Source of the DNA: Cornus controversa
Taxonomy: Eukaryota; Streptophyta; Magnoliopsida; Cornales; Cornaceae
Assembly: GCA_026545225.1 (NCBI GenBank)
Contig: CM048848.1
Coordinates: 15,170,853-15,234,852 of the forward strand
Reading direction: 5' to 3'
Length of the DNA stretch: 64,000 nucleotides
Shown here: one piece after another, positions 42,344 through 55,142 of the stretch
Layout of the letters: the number at the start of each line of letters is the position of its first letter
Position numbering within the stretch: the stretch's first letter is position 1
Program-made: the position numbers and the translations under genes
The notes under the pieces: generated by a model
What the model saw: the letters and a program-made list of their open reading frames with translations, nothing else
Databases searched by the model: none
Told to the model about the DNA's origin: nothing

Positions 42344-42639
42344 GTGGCAGTTGTTGTTTTGGATGACTATATAATAATAACTATTTTATCTTGTTTATGT
42401 TTGATTATTGTCTTTTGGAAGATTGTTAGTTAATTTAATTTTTAGTTTAATAACATTAATTTTATTGTTTGTTTTATTCTTAAATAGGATTGATAAATAT
42501 ATATATGGATGTGAGGACTATTTTATCCATGTATGAAGACAACAACAACGATGAGAAACGACTGGCAAATAGCGAAACGATTGGCAAAGCATGGTTAGTT
42601 TTGTCAAACACATGTCCTAACGCAGATGTGTGACGACGA

Positions 42640-43350
42640 TCTTCTGACTGAGCACCTTAAAGGGCTGAATTTGAAATATTCACAGGCAGTTGTGTCGACT
42701 TGTCAGGATTTTGGATTTCAAGCTTACTCAATAACGTAACGATCTGTAAGTCATTCTCTTCAACAGTTTTCGTAAGGTTTTCGATCGCACGCGCCATTGT
42801 TGCCAGTTGGTCTGCCATCGAAGCTGTTCTAGTCATCATGGCTGCGACAATATTTGAATAGGAAAGACCTTGAGAATCAACATTCTTTGAAGTGACTAAT
42901 TGTTCTGAAATTTCAAGTAACGATTCTGAGAGCGAACCAATGCTAGAGTTGGTGTCAGAGACAGAGTGGGATGAATGTGGTGGTGCTGATTTTTCTTAAA
43001 CAACGTCAAAGTTTTTTGCCGCCTGAGGATCAATGGTGTTAACACGTTGAATTTTCACACCATTGGTTTAGTAGGATTGGTTTCCACCAAATCTTGTTGA
43101 TTCTCGAGCAATGTAATTGTTTTGGTCTTGCTACGTATCATAGGACCTACCGATAGGTTCCTAGTGTTCTTGCCACTGCTTGCAGCAACTTTGATGTTGG
43201 CCAATGCAGCAGCGGTGTCTTTTGAGGTTTTCTTGTTTGTAATCAGAACGTTAGGAGGAGCCATAGATTCTGACGAACAGAGTTTGGGATGTATGATGAA
43301 GGAGATAGATATGAGAGGCAGAGATGGTCCCACCTAGCGTGCCTGAAATT
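42640..43350 (-). mobile_element. Gypsy gag N-terminal fragment (fossil)
   Basis: The minus strand begins next to the LTR with a CAGGCACGCTAGGTGGGACC sequence, the usual gag-start/primer region in one gypsy group. It then encodes a short basic N-terminus (TNKKTSKDTAAALANIK) and a coiled segment (QLATMARAIENLTKTVEEND) typical of gag from Tat/Athila-like gypsy elements. It ends near 42640 without pol. Broken and truncated. Confidence 0.6.
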
Positions 43351-43827
43351 TGTACACACAAATTTTGAGTCTAAGAATAAGATCAAAACACGTGGACAAA
43401 TATATCAAATATATTAATTTTAAGATATATGGGTTACAAATCTCTGTAGATCTTTACAAAAGAAAGAAAAATTCTTCTTATTCGATCTCCTTTGTGATCC
43501 GGATTCAAGAGCTACTAGAGCTTGATTTTGAATTAGATTGAAATTCTGGTGAAGAACGGCACATGGATGATGTGCTTGTTGTTCTTCTCCTTCAGGGTTT
43601 AGATGCTTTGGAGCTTTAAATTTAAAGTGAAGAATCCTGCAGAGTTTGAGTTTTCTCTGAGAGTCTTCCGGTGAATTTGTTCCCCCACTCCTGAACCTTT
43701 ATTTATAGGCTTACCGAAGGCGTAGATTTGTAACTTTCTTTTCTACTAATAATTATCCTATAATTATCTTTTATGATAATTGTGATAATTATCCAATATA
43801 TATATAATAATTATCTTTGATGATAAT

Positions 43828-43865
<38 letters not shown>

Positions 43866-44711
43866 AGGGTTAAGTGCAAAAAACACTCTCGTTATATACA
43901 GAAATGTGCAAAAACCCCCCTGATGTTCAACTAACCCCCTACAATTTCAAAATTGTGCAAATAAGGACAAATAGTTAATTTTTCGGAACCAGAGATAGGA
44001 AATGACAAAATTACCCTTATGTTATAAAAATATATATAATAAAATGTGCAAAAAACACCCTCGTTATATATAGAAATGTGCAAAAAACACCCTCCAATTT
44101 AGTATGTGCAGATCACCCCCCACTAGTTATCTCCGATGTGCAAATAGCCCCCTCCAGCTGATTGACCAGCATGTTTGACTTAAATTTTTTTAAAAATTCC
44201 AAAATTACCCTTCACTAGTTAATACCTTGTTTGGCTTTCTCTTATCTACCATAACCATATATATATCTACAGAGATGAGAGAGAGAATCGAAGAGAGAGA
44301 ACCCAATTTATACAAACAATTTCATATATATATATATACACACACTGTTATATGTCATCATATACACCCACACTTTGTTACACACACTATTACATACATA
44401 TACACACACTGTTACACACAGAGAGAGAACTGTTATAGAAATACCAATTAATAAAGATTACTACAACAAATGCCCAATTTACTACGATTAATTATGCACT
44501 TAACCCTTTAATTTTTTTATAACATAAGGGTAATTTTGTCATTTCCTATCTCCGGTACCAGAAAATTAACTATTTGTCCTTATTTGAACAATTTTGAAAT
44601 TGTAGGGGGTTAGTTGAACATCAGGAGGTGTTGTTGCACATTTTTGTATATAGCAGGGTGTTTTATGCACTTAACTGGTGAAGGGGTAATTTTGGAATTT
44701 TAAAAAAAAAT

Positions 44712-44742
<31 letters not shown>

Positions 44743-45650
44743 GCCCTAATTACAGCCAGCATTAAACTAAAGAAATTTGTTACAATGACCTCCCCTCTAA
44801 CAGAAATTGACTAACAGAGGTTAATTTTTGGGTGAAATGTCTATTATACCCTTATTAATATTATATTAATATATGTTATTAATATCACAACACTTGGATG
44901 CTAAATCTGACAAATCGAAGCTGAATTCTAAAAAACAGACTTCACAGTTGCGTCCAGAATGGTCCATTTAACTAGGAACCAGTTTGAGTTGGTAAAAAAT
45001 GACCAAAATTGACTTCCCGGAAAGTTCGCCGGAAAAATGAAGGTGGCCGGAAATTCGCCGGAAAAGATGACCGGAACAGTGCATCTCGCCGGAAATTCGC
45101 CGGAGAAGATGACCGGAACAGAGCAACTCGCCGGAAATGCGCCGGAGAAGATGACCGAAACCGTGCAGCTCGCGCGGAGAAGATGATCGGAACAGTGCAT
45201 CTCGCCGGAGAAGATGACCGGAACAGAGCAACTCGCCGAAGAAGATGACCGGAACAGTGCATCTCGCCGGAATGCGCCGGAGAAGATGACCGGAACCATG
45301 CAGCTCGCCGGAGAAGATGACCGGAACCCTTGAAAGTCGCCGAAAATTCGTCGGAGAAGATGACCGGAATAGTGCACATCGCCGGAGAAGATGACCAGAA
45401 TAGTGCATATATATGTATATATATTATAATCTGAAATATATATATGTGCATATATATATATATATATATAAGTTGATGGGCATTTTGGTCTTTTCAACTA
45501 AAATTTTTGACCAAATTAACGGAATTTTGGACGGAGGGGGTCTGTGTCATAACGGAGCAAACCTCAAGGGAGGTCATTGTAACAAAATTCAATAGTTTGA
45601 TGCTGGGTGTAATTAGATCAAACCTCAGGGGAGGTCAGAGTAATTTACCC
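44712..45650. mobile_element. Nested Mutator-like non-autonomous element
   Basis: 939 bp with terminal inverted repeats of about 90 bp (GGGTAAATTACACTGACC left, GGGTAAATTACTCTGACC read in reverse from the right) and a perfect 10-bp duplication AAAAAAAAAT (44702-44711, 45651-45660). It sits inside the Y' repeat of the composite element, so it is the younger of the two. It carries the GC-rich tandem repeat at 45040-45412. Confidence 0.82.
45040..45412. repeat. CCGG-rich tandem repeat cargo
   Basis: About ten units built on GAAGATGACCGGAAC plus AGTGCATCTCGCCG, about 31 bp each, some extended by an 11-12 bp GCCGGAAATTC block. It is strikingly GC-rich against AT-rich surroundings, with two CCGG sites in most units. 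Because it lacks stop codons, several frames stay open on both strands. Confidence 0.85.
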
Positions 45651-46004
45651 AAAAAAAAATTAAGTCAAACATGTCGGTCAACAAGCCGGAGGGGGTATTT
45701 GCACATCGGAGATAACTAGTGGGGGGTGATATGCACATACTAAATTGGAAGGTATTTTTTGCACATTTTTGTATATAACGAGGGTGTTTTTTTGCACTTA
45801 ACCCTATATTTAATTATCCATTTAACCTATTTTCAAGTAGGCTTGGACTTCTTAGACAATTTAGATTAGCCTATGATCCATTTATTTGTGGTGGGTCCAG
45901 TCTTTGAATTATCTGACTCATTGGGCCACATTCCAAAGTGGGTTAAACTGAAGATAAGCCCAAATTATATTTTGGGTCCATCATGTAATTTTTTAATATT
46001 TACA

Positions 46005-46995
46005 ACATACATGTCGTAATGCGTGCATATCATTCACATATGCCTACAATATCCAAATTATCATATATTGTTCATGCTTCACCCAATGCATACATTTGCT
46101 ACATGTAATTAGCATGCATCTCACACTACATCATCAACACATAATCACATACATGTTCATTATTGCACATAATCACATATGCACATAAAATTTGCATATA
46201 GGTATTCATGTTATACATATCACAAGGTGCATCAATTTTGCATAGAAGAAACTCAAGAGAAGGAGAAAACATCAAATCTCACCCCTCTCATTCATGTAAA
46301 CACAACCTACACCTTATAATTTCACCTAAAACTCTAGAATCGACACTTAGAAGAGAAGGAGAACCCCTACCTCAAATTTGGAAGCCTTCCAAGCAATTTA
46401 CAAGGATTCCACTAAGGTTTATCTTGCTGAAACGTGAGTTTGTTCAATTCAAACCAAAGCCCTAGCCACCCTCTACGTGTTGTCCTTCTTGGGTAAATCC
46501 CAAATCCAAGCCGAAAATAACTAAAATGTAGAGAAAAGGTGGAAGGATGAAGAATGGGAGAGAAGAGAGAGAAAAAGGCATGAGAAATGGCTAGGAATCT
46601 CTCAGCCTTAGATATTTAATATCTAGGGCGCAAAAGGACTAAAATGCCCCAGACCACTTAACGTACCTTCCCGACCTCCGTTTTTGATTTTGAAAGTTCC
46701 TACGAACTCAAAATCACTTCCTTAACTCTCTAAACATTACATTGGGTCTAAAATCAAAAATAATTATTTTTCAAAAAATTCCCGGATTCCCAGGCCCACC
46801 CGGGTCGTGTCCCAGGGCTCCATTGACCCAAAAAGTCAAGCATTTCCAAATGTTTCCAAAACTTCCCAAAACCCTTATATCACTTCCCAGACATGTTTTC
46901 CATACTTAAAACATGCTAAAAATCAATCAAAATACATTCATGGCAATTATGATGAATAAAACAAAAACTGGCCAAAATTGGTCACAGTATCTATA
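46005..46995 (-). repeat. Truncated 3' LTR of the minus-strand chromovirus
   Basis: Matches 54110-55142 of the 5' LTR. Shared stretches include ATCACAAGGTGCATCAATTT and CTAGATTGAC-type variants. The outer 1.7 kb is missing and the truncation abuts the LTR at 43351-45983. Confidence 0.75.
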
Positions 46996-48128
46996 ACCTC
47001 CCCACCTTCAAGAAATTTCATCCTCGAAATTAGAAACATACCTCAAGTAGTAAACAACTTGGGATACTTTGAGAGGACTTGTTGTTCCCGCTCCCACGTA
47101 GCCTCCTCGACTCCATGATGCCTCCAAAGCACTTGCTTTCTAGTATTTAAAACCTGGATCGGCCTCTCCTCATACGTCACATCCTCTTCCACCTCAAGAT
47201 CTGTCCAATCTAACACATGTGAAGGATCCAGTTCATACTTTCTCAATATAGATATGTGAAAAGTATTGTGCACAATTGACATTTGCGGTGGCAATACCAA
47301 ACAATAAGCAACCTCACCCACACAATCCAATATCTCAATCGGACAGATAAATCGGGGTGCTAGCTTTCTGCTATGCCCAAATCTCATCAAACCTTATCGT
47401 GGTGAGACCTTCAGAAAGACATGGTCCCCCACCTCAAATGCCAAAGGCCTCTGCCTTTTATCGGCATAATTCTTTTGACGACTCTGAGTTATAAGCAACT
47501 GTTGCCTTATAATCTTTAGCTTTTTTATAGTCTCTCGAACTATATCTAACCCCAATACCACTATCTCTCCAACATCTGTCCAACATACAGGTGACCTATA
47601 AGGTCTACCATATAAAGCCTTGAATAAAGCCATCTCAATACTAGTTTGATAGCTATTATTGTATACAAGCTCCACTAATGGAGGGTGATCCTCCCAACTC
47701 CCTCGAAAGTCAAGTGCACATGCCCGAAGCATATCCTCCAAGATTTGTATAGTACGCTCTAACTAACCATCTGTCTGAGTATGAAAAACCATACTGAAAT
47801 GAAGGTTTGTATCAAATGCAACCTAAAAGTTCTGCCAAAATCGTGATGTAGATCTCAGGTCTATGTTTGGTACTATGGAAACTGGCACTCTATGCAATCT
47901 CAAAATCTGATCAATGTATAGCCGACTAAGAGTATCCATGTCATATGTCACTCGAATCAGATGGAAATAAGCCACATTGGTCAATTTGTCCACAATGACC
48001 CAAACTGCGTCATGACACTTCCTCGTCCTAGACAATCCCATCACAAATTCCATAGTGACATGCTCCCACTTCCACATAGCCACCGATAATGGTTATAATA
48101 AATCCACCGGTCTCTAATACTCGACCTC

Positions 48129-48701
48129 TTGTAATACCCCACTCCACCTGATGTTATAATATTGTCTGCTTTGGGCCCAAGCCCGCACGGTTTTGTTCTT
48201 GAATTTTACCCCAAAAGGCCTCATACCATTTGGAGAGAACACACTACATATACGCACATCCCTTTCTCCACACCCAGGCGATATGGGATTGAGCACCTTG
48301 TAGCCTGCTAGTGTGGTAGCTCAGCCCAATGTCTTTTCTTGCACCCGCCCATATCACACCCACCCACAAGGGTCACTACAATCCACCCCCCTATGAGGCT
48401 CGACGTCTCCATCGGCACACTTTCGGCTGGGTTTAGGCTCTGATACCAACTATAATACCCCGCTCCACCTGATGGTATGATATTGTTCACTTTGGGCCTA
48501 AGCCTGCACAATTTTTTTCTTGGATTTTACCCCAAAAGGCCTCATACCATTTGGAGAGAACACACTATATATAAGCACATCCCCTTCTCCACACCCAGGC
48601 GATGTAGGATTGAGCACCCTATAGCCTCCCAATGTGGTAGCTCAGCCCAGTGACTTTTCTTGCACCTGCCCACATCACACTCGCCCACAAGGGTCACTAC
48701 A
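48129..48701 (-). mobile_element. TRIM element inserted in chromovirus integrase
   Basis: A complete-looking fossil TRIM: LTRs 48129-48380 and 48451-48701 with a 70-bp internal domain (48381-48450) holding GGCTCTGATACCA, the reverse of the primer site. It is the same family as the array at 19064-21753. The flanks GAAGG and AGAGG (minus strand) are probably a decayed 5-bp duplication. It inserted after the chromovirus was in place. Confidence 0.82.
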
Positions 48702-51700
48702 CCTTCACTTCTTGACAAGTGAGGCACCTCGCCATAAACTACGTGACTTCCTTTTTCATACCCTTATACCAATACTGTCTACGAAGGTTGTGATACATTT
48801 TGGTACCACCAGGATGCACTGCAAGCCTAGAGCTATGAAACTCTCTCAATACCTTATCCCTACAAACCAACGAAATAACCATTTTGCCTCTGAACCTCAA
48901 ACCTCTATTTGAATGGATAATCTAATCTTTCACCACTTTGCCACCAGAAATCCAAGCGCAAATTTTCTCCATCTCACTGTTATGCCTTTATTCCTCAACC
49001 ACCCTACTCATTAGAGTTGGTTGTGCAATAAGTGTGAACAAAGTCATCGGTTCACCACCCTCACTAAAGTACAATCTCATTTCTGAGATGTCTTCCATTA
49101 TCTTTCACTCTTGGATAGCAATACTAGCGAAGGTGCCATGTGACTTTCTAATCAAAGCATCGACAACCACATTATCCTTCCCCCGGTGATACTGAAGATC
49201 AAAGTTGTAGTCTTCCATATATTCCACCTATCTCCTTTGCTTTATGTTTAAGTTCTTTTGAGTAAAAAGGTACTTCAAGCTTTCGTGATCAGAGAAAACC
49301 TCAGACTTCTCCCTGTATAAATAGTGTCTCTACATATTCAAAGCAAAAATTACCGCTACTAGCTTCAAGTCATTACTTAGGTAATTCTGCTCATGGATCT
49401 TCAACTGCCAGGAACCATATGCAACAACCCTCCTAGTTTGCATTAGCACACATCCCAATCCATCCCGTGAAGCATCATAGTATATGACATAACCCAAACC
49501 ACATTCAGGGATAATCAATATAGGAGCACTTGTCAACCTACTCTTCAATTGCATAAAAAAAATGCTCACAAGCATCATTCCACACAAACTTAGCTCCTTT
49601 ACAAGTAAGTTTGGTCATCGGCGTCGCTAACTTCAAAATGTCCTTTACGAAACGCTGGTAATATCCTGCTAGTCCCAAGAAGCTATATATTTCAAATACA
49701 TTCTTAGGCCTTTCCCAATTCATCACCACTTTTATATTTGAAGGGTCTACCAAAACTCCTCTTTCTGACACCATATGCCCTAGGAATTTCACCTCCGTTA
49801 GCCAAAATTCACATTTTCCGTATTTGGCATACAAACGGTGCTCCCTCAAAATCTACAACACCGTCCTCAAGTAGATCTCATGCTCTTCCATAGAAGAAGA
49901 ATACACAAGAATATCATCCACAAACACCACCAGAAATCTATCCAAGTACACACTGAAGACTTGGTTCATTAAATCCATGAACATCATCGGTGCGTTCGTC
50001 ATCCCAAATGGCATCACTAGAAACTCACAGTGGCCATCTCTAGTCCGAAAACTATCTTCAGAACGTCTTCGCCCCTTACCCTTAGCTGGTAATACCCCAA
50101 CCTCAAGTTGATCTTCAAAAAGCAAGTTGAACCCTTAAGCTGATCAAACAAGTCATCTATCATTGGCAAATGATACTTGTTCTTGATAGTTGTTTGGTTC
50201 AACTTTCGGTAATCTATACACAATCGCAAGGATCCGTCATTCTTCTTTGTAAATAGTACCAAAGCTCCCCATGGTGATGTACTAGGTCGTACAAATCCCT
50301 TATCTAACAACTCTTGTAACTGATATTTCAACTCCTTCAATTCTGCAGGTGCCATAGAGATAGGCGCGGTACCGGGAGCTAGATCAATGCTAAAAACTAC
50401 ATCTCTCATCGTAGGCAACTCTATCAAGTCCCTCGAAAACACATCTAAGAACTCACCAACCACTGGTGGAAACCCTCCACAAGTCATAACCTCATCCTCC
50501 TCGGCTAATAAGCTAGCTAAGAAGTACCCAATCCCGTCCTGGACACTAGAACTAAGCAATGATGGCATATAGAAGTCATCGCGCTCTCCCACAAAATAAA
50601 AGTAATCACCCTCGGTTGTGCATATTTTTGCTCTCTTATGGAGACAATCAATTGTGGCTTTAAATGTAGATAGCTAATCTATCCCTAGAATGACATCAAA
50701 AGTGGTCATGTCTAGTACCACAAAGTCGAACACTAGCCGACGTCCCACAACCTCGATCTCGCAAGACCAACACACTCTACTCAGGGTAACTCTACCCCCA
50801 ACAGGTGTATCAATAGATAATGGTGACTCCAATGATGACACCTCCAGCCCCAAGGCATAAGCAAATGCAGCAAATATGAATAAATGTGATGCTCCTAAAT
50901 CTATCAACACCCTAACCCACGAGCTAGAAATTAAGAAAATACCTCTGATCACTAGTGGTCTTAGAATCTCCTCCGTCTGAGCAAGTGTAAAAATATGGCC
51001 ATGTGTCTGCTGACCCCTCTGACAAGCCCCTGTAAACCCGACTGCTGACTAGAAGTAAGTGTAGGCCCTTTCACTTCTCGGGATCCCTAAACTGACTGTG
51101 TTGGCTGAGGTGATGTCAGTGCCCTAAAGCTAGAATGAATTGTAACTGTCTATCCAGCCTTCTATTGAGACCCCGTACCACTCTGTGCCCCCTGCCTCTG
51201 AGGGCAATTTGCCCTAACATGTCTAGGCTATTTGCAATGGAAGCATATACTCTCCCCTGCTGATATTGCTGGTACTGGTGCCACTGCTTGCCTCTAAGGG
51301 CACTCATATCTGTAATGGTGAGACTGCTGACAATGATAGCACACTACCGAAGATTGTAAATATCCGGTACGTAAAGTCAATGAAGGTACCGGGCGAGCCT
51401 GTTGTTGCCCCTGAGAATGCAACACATTCTCTCTGTGCCTCTTCCTTCCTTGATTTCCTGAAGATGCTCCAGCACCCTCCGCCTGATTCTTAGAGTCCCA
51501 TATCCTTTGGTATCTCTATCATCTTCTTCAACCACTAAGGCTATGTCAACAACTTCATCATAGGTCTTCAAACCTATGATAGACACCCTTTTCTGATAGA
51601 GGTCTTCAGCCCCTTCATGAGTTTCCTTACCATCAACTCCTCATCATGAATCATTTCCAGTGCAAAATGAGACAAAGATATGAACTTGGTCTCGTACCCC

Positions 51701-52441
51701 ATAACATCCATGTCCCCTTGGACTAGGTCCATGAACTCTTGCCTCATCCGGTCTTTTATCGAAGCTGAGAAGAACTTATCAACGAACAACCTTTTAAAAG
51801 TCTCCCAATCCATGTTCTCGATGTTGTGGATATTCCCAATGAATTGCCACCACTGATCCACTTCGCCTTGCAAATGAAGCGTTGCCACTCCAACTTTTAA
51901 GTACTCATCGATTACGAGAGCAACCATGAACTTATGAGTTTAGTCTATCCAACTTTTCACCGCTAGTGGATCTCGTCCACCCTCAAAAGTAGGAGGTTTA
52001 AACTTCACATACTCTTTCATAGCAACCATCTGTCAGCTCAAGATAAGTCTGAACCTCCTCTTCCTGAACCCTTCTTGCCATTCACTTCATGGTATCTGTC
52101 ATGTCGCGCATGAACTATGTTCCATCTATTAGCTCACATGGAGCATTTGCGCCCCCACCCCGTGCCCTTCTTGGTGGCATTTTGCTATATGTACAACAAA
52201 AAAATTCAATACCAAGCATACATACATGTATACAACCTTCACCATGCTTGCACATACAATGCCAATTCAATCCATAATTAGCATGTTATTAAAAGTGTAA
52301 TCAAACAAGTATGTCTCACTAAAGCAATTTATACACTTAAAGTCTAAATCCTTATGCTTCACTTTTTAACCTCAAATGAACACTTAATCATTTCTCACAT
52401 TTTGTCCAGGGTATTCATAACCTACAGATCTAATACCATAC

Positions 52442-55142
52442 TGTCATACCCCAATTTCTGACTCCCAAAAACTGAAGGTGAACCCATTCATTTAGCTTGA
52501 ATGAACCGTCTTAGCCTTTTAAATACCGTAGAAGCTTAACCCTATATACGTAAATATGTAAGTGTATATTCATTATCATTTGTCCCAATGGGCTCCACAT
52601 TAGTCTATACACTATGGTCACTCCTATTCCAAAATTCATGAGATTTCATCCCAGTCCAATATTGGTCGGATGACACCACCGTTCGGTCGGATGGAACCTG
52701 GGTTCAACTAACTTCCAAGTACCAATTATGTCAGTCGGCTAAAAAGTAGTTTCAATCGACTGAAAGGATGCTTTCAACCGGTTGAAGCCTTTCTCCAGCC
52801 ATCCGAAACAGGTCCCCCAAATACAAACATTCGGGATCTCACACTTTTGGTCGGCTGCTGCAGAGACTAGGCAATCGAAAGTGCCTAGAAGCTCAAAACC
52901 TGTGTTTTTCAAGCCCAAATTCATTCCACCACCATACCCAATCATAATCAAACTTAAAACATAAATAAAACCTATAGAAATCTATACATTTCATCCATGA
53001 ATCTAAATCATGCACTTTGGACATTGTTTTTCCCCAAGAACCATCCCAAGTCCTTAGGCTCATTTATACATATTCCAACATATTTGAAAATATCACACGT
53101 CATACATTTGATAATGTAAACCACAAGGTACACTTAGAAAAGTTTCTTATAAGTCCTCCAAATCTCTACTCAAAGGAAATTACATACACCTTTTATGCAT
53201 TGTACCAAATCATACATAACATTGAACACACTTTCAAAGTTCACAAGTTTTCCTCAAATACATACATAAATGGTCCCATGAGTAATACAAGTTACATATT
53301 GTCCAAATGTAACTACAACTACAACAAGGTTGCATGCAACAAGCCGGCATAGATAGCTATACATATACAATGTCCAAAAGTATAACCAAAACGCTACAAG
53401 GAGCTCCATTTGGACGCTCATGTCCCATCCATCATCAGTGTCTTATCTGTAAAGAGTTTGGGAAAAAAAGGATGAGCTACCCCAACCCACCTAGGCATCG
53501 ACCCAACACCAACCTATATGGAATATATGTCGTTACACTACATGTCATGTTCAACAATCATATGTTCATTTAACTCAATGCAATTTAAGGATAAATGCAT
53601 TACATTCACATTTTATACTTAGCAATTTAAAACACGTAAGCAATAAGATACACATATGTACTCTCTCTCTCTCTCAGCCCTAATCTGATACCCAAAAATG
53701 ATTGGTCAACTCCAAAGATCATGTGACTTTGGACCCCTCCGATAACAACTGTATGATTGGGATCACTTTGAAGAATCATACAACCTTGGCAACGTGTTGG
53801 TTTGCTAAAATATGAGCGAACAACTCTGAAACACATTAGTTATGGACATACTCCAATTCTAGGCTTTAGCCTTAGTATGACGGGGCCACTCTGAGGGTCA
53901 TACCTAGTGGATGATTATATCACTCTCGTGACATGGTTGGACCACTCCAAAGTCCCGTGCACATCCCTCTTACACCAATTTTCCCGTATCCTCTCATATA
54001 TGCATTTTGGACATATACAACAATTAGCATATTATATTCATGCTCTTCAAATACTCATAATGCTATAATGATATCTAGCATGCATTTTATCATTTTGCAC
54101 CACATATAATCACATACATGTCATAAAACATGCACATCATTCACATATGCTTATAATTTCCAATTTAGCATATATTGTTCATTCTTCACCCAATGCATAC
54201 ACTTTAATACATGTAATTAGCATGCATCTCACATTACATCATCAACACATAATCACATACATGTTCATTATTGTACATAATCACATATGCACATAAAATT
54301 AGCATATAGGTATTCATGCTCTCAACTTCACACATTACACATACTAGCTCCTCATGTTATACATATCACAAGGTGCATCAATTTTACATAGAAGAAACTC
54401 AAGAGAAGGAGAAAACATCAAATTCCACTCGTCTCACCACTCTCATTTATGCAAACACAACCTAGACCTCACCATTTCACCCGAAACCCTAGAATTGACA
54501 CTTAGAAAAGATGGAGAACCCCTACCTCAAATTTGGAAGCCTTCTAAGCAATTTCCAAGAATTCCACCAAGGTTTATCTTATTGAAACACGAGTTTGTTC
54601 AGTTTAAACCGAAGCCCTAGCCGCCCTCTTCATGTTATCCTTCTTCGTCGAATCCCAAATTCAAGTCGAAAGCAACTGAAATGTAGAGAGAAGGTGGAGG
54701 GATGAAGAATGGGTGAGCAGAGAGAGAAAGACACATGAGAAATGGCTGAGAATCTCTCAGCCTTAGATATTTATAATATCTAGGGTGCAAAAGGACTAAA
54801 ATGTCCCGGGCCACTTAACATTCCCTCCCGACCTCCATTTTCTATTTCGAAAGTTACTACGAACTCGAAATCACTTCCTTAACTTTCTAAAAATTCTATT
54901 TGGTCTAAAACCAAAAATAATTATTTTCTAAAACAATTTCAGTCCCACCCGGGCCACGTCCCGAGCCCTGTTGACCCAAAAAGTCACACTTCTTCAAATA
55001 TTCCCAAAACTTCCTAAAACTCTTATATCACTTCCCAAACATGTTTTTCACACTTAAAACATGCTAAAAATCAATCAAAATGCATTTATGGCAATTATGA
55101 TGAATAAAATGAAAACAGCCAAAATTGGTCACGGTCTCTACA
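52442..55142 (-). repeat. 5' LTR of the minus-strand chromovirus
   Basis: On the minus strand it starts TGTAGAGACCGTGACC (55142) and ends GGGGTATGACA (52442), 2701 bp. The promoter-like part is near 54790 (ATATTATAAATATC). Near its end (52655-52870) is a cluster of short symmetrical motifs such as TTCAACCGGTTGAA, TTTCAATCGACTGAAA and TCGGTCGGATG. Confidence 0.8.

Larger units (their letters stand above)
43867..45804. mobile_element. Composite Mutator-like element with 9-bp target duplication
   Basis: Outer ends are GGGTTAAGTGCAAAAAA (left) and its reverse (TTTTTTTGCACTTAACCC, right), flanked by a perfect TATATTTAA duplication (43858-43866, 45805-45813). Inside are two terminal-inverted-repeat pairs in the order X (43867-44035), Y (44042-44220), X' (44512-44680) and Y' (44690-44701 plus 45661-45804, split by the nested element). 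X pairs with X' and Y with Y', so the pairs interleave. There is no transposase. The centre holds TA/CA-rich DNA at 44260-44440. Confidence 0.78.
43351..45983 (-). mobile_element. LTR of the gag fossil, interrupted by Mutator-like elements
   Basis: On the minus strand it starts TGATGGACCCAAAATA (45983) and ends TGTGTACA (43351). Removing the inserted 43867-45804 element and its 9-bp duplication leaves about 690 bp. No second LTR of this family is present in the window. Confidence 0.55.
46005..55142 (-). mobile_element. Chromovirus (Tekay-like gypsy), minus strand, broken fossil
   Basis: The order on the minus strand is 5' LTR 52442-55142, primer site TGGTATTAGATC (52427-52438), gag (about 51350-52180), protease (about 50640-50960), reverse transcriptase and RNase H (about 49200-50600, with FVDDI near 49910), integrase with a chromodomain-like end (about 47040-48980; WRHHGVEEATWEREQ), purine tract, and 3' LTR 46005-46995, truncated to about 1 kb. 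There are around ten or more breaks, plus a TRIM insertion at 48129-48701. The LTRs look roughly 88-90 percent alike by eye, suggesting an age of some millions of years (inference). Confidence 0.87.

Noticed and set aside
42480-42640. Possible start of a second transposase after the Myb/SANT-like relic (MDVRTILSMYEDNNN-like)
   Set aside because: Too short and without a recognisable block. It ends at the gag fossil, so no call was made.
44928-45497. Three overlapping long open frames (189, 159 and 146 codons) on the minus strand
   Set aside because: All frames are open because the GC-rich tandem repeat lacks stops. The predicted peptides are Ser/Phe-rich repeats with no domain.
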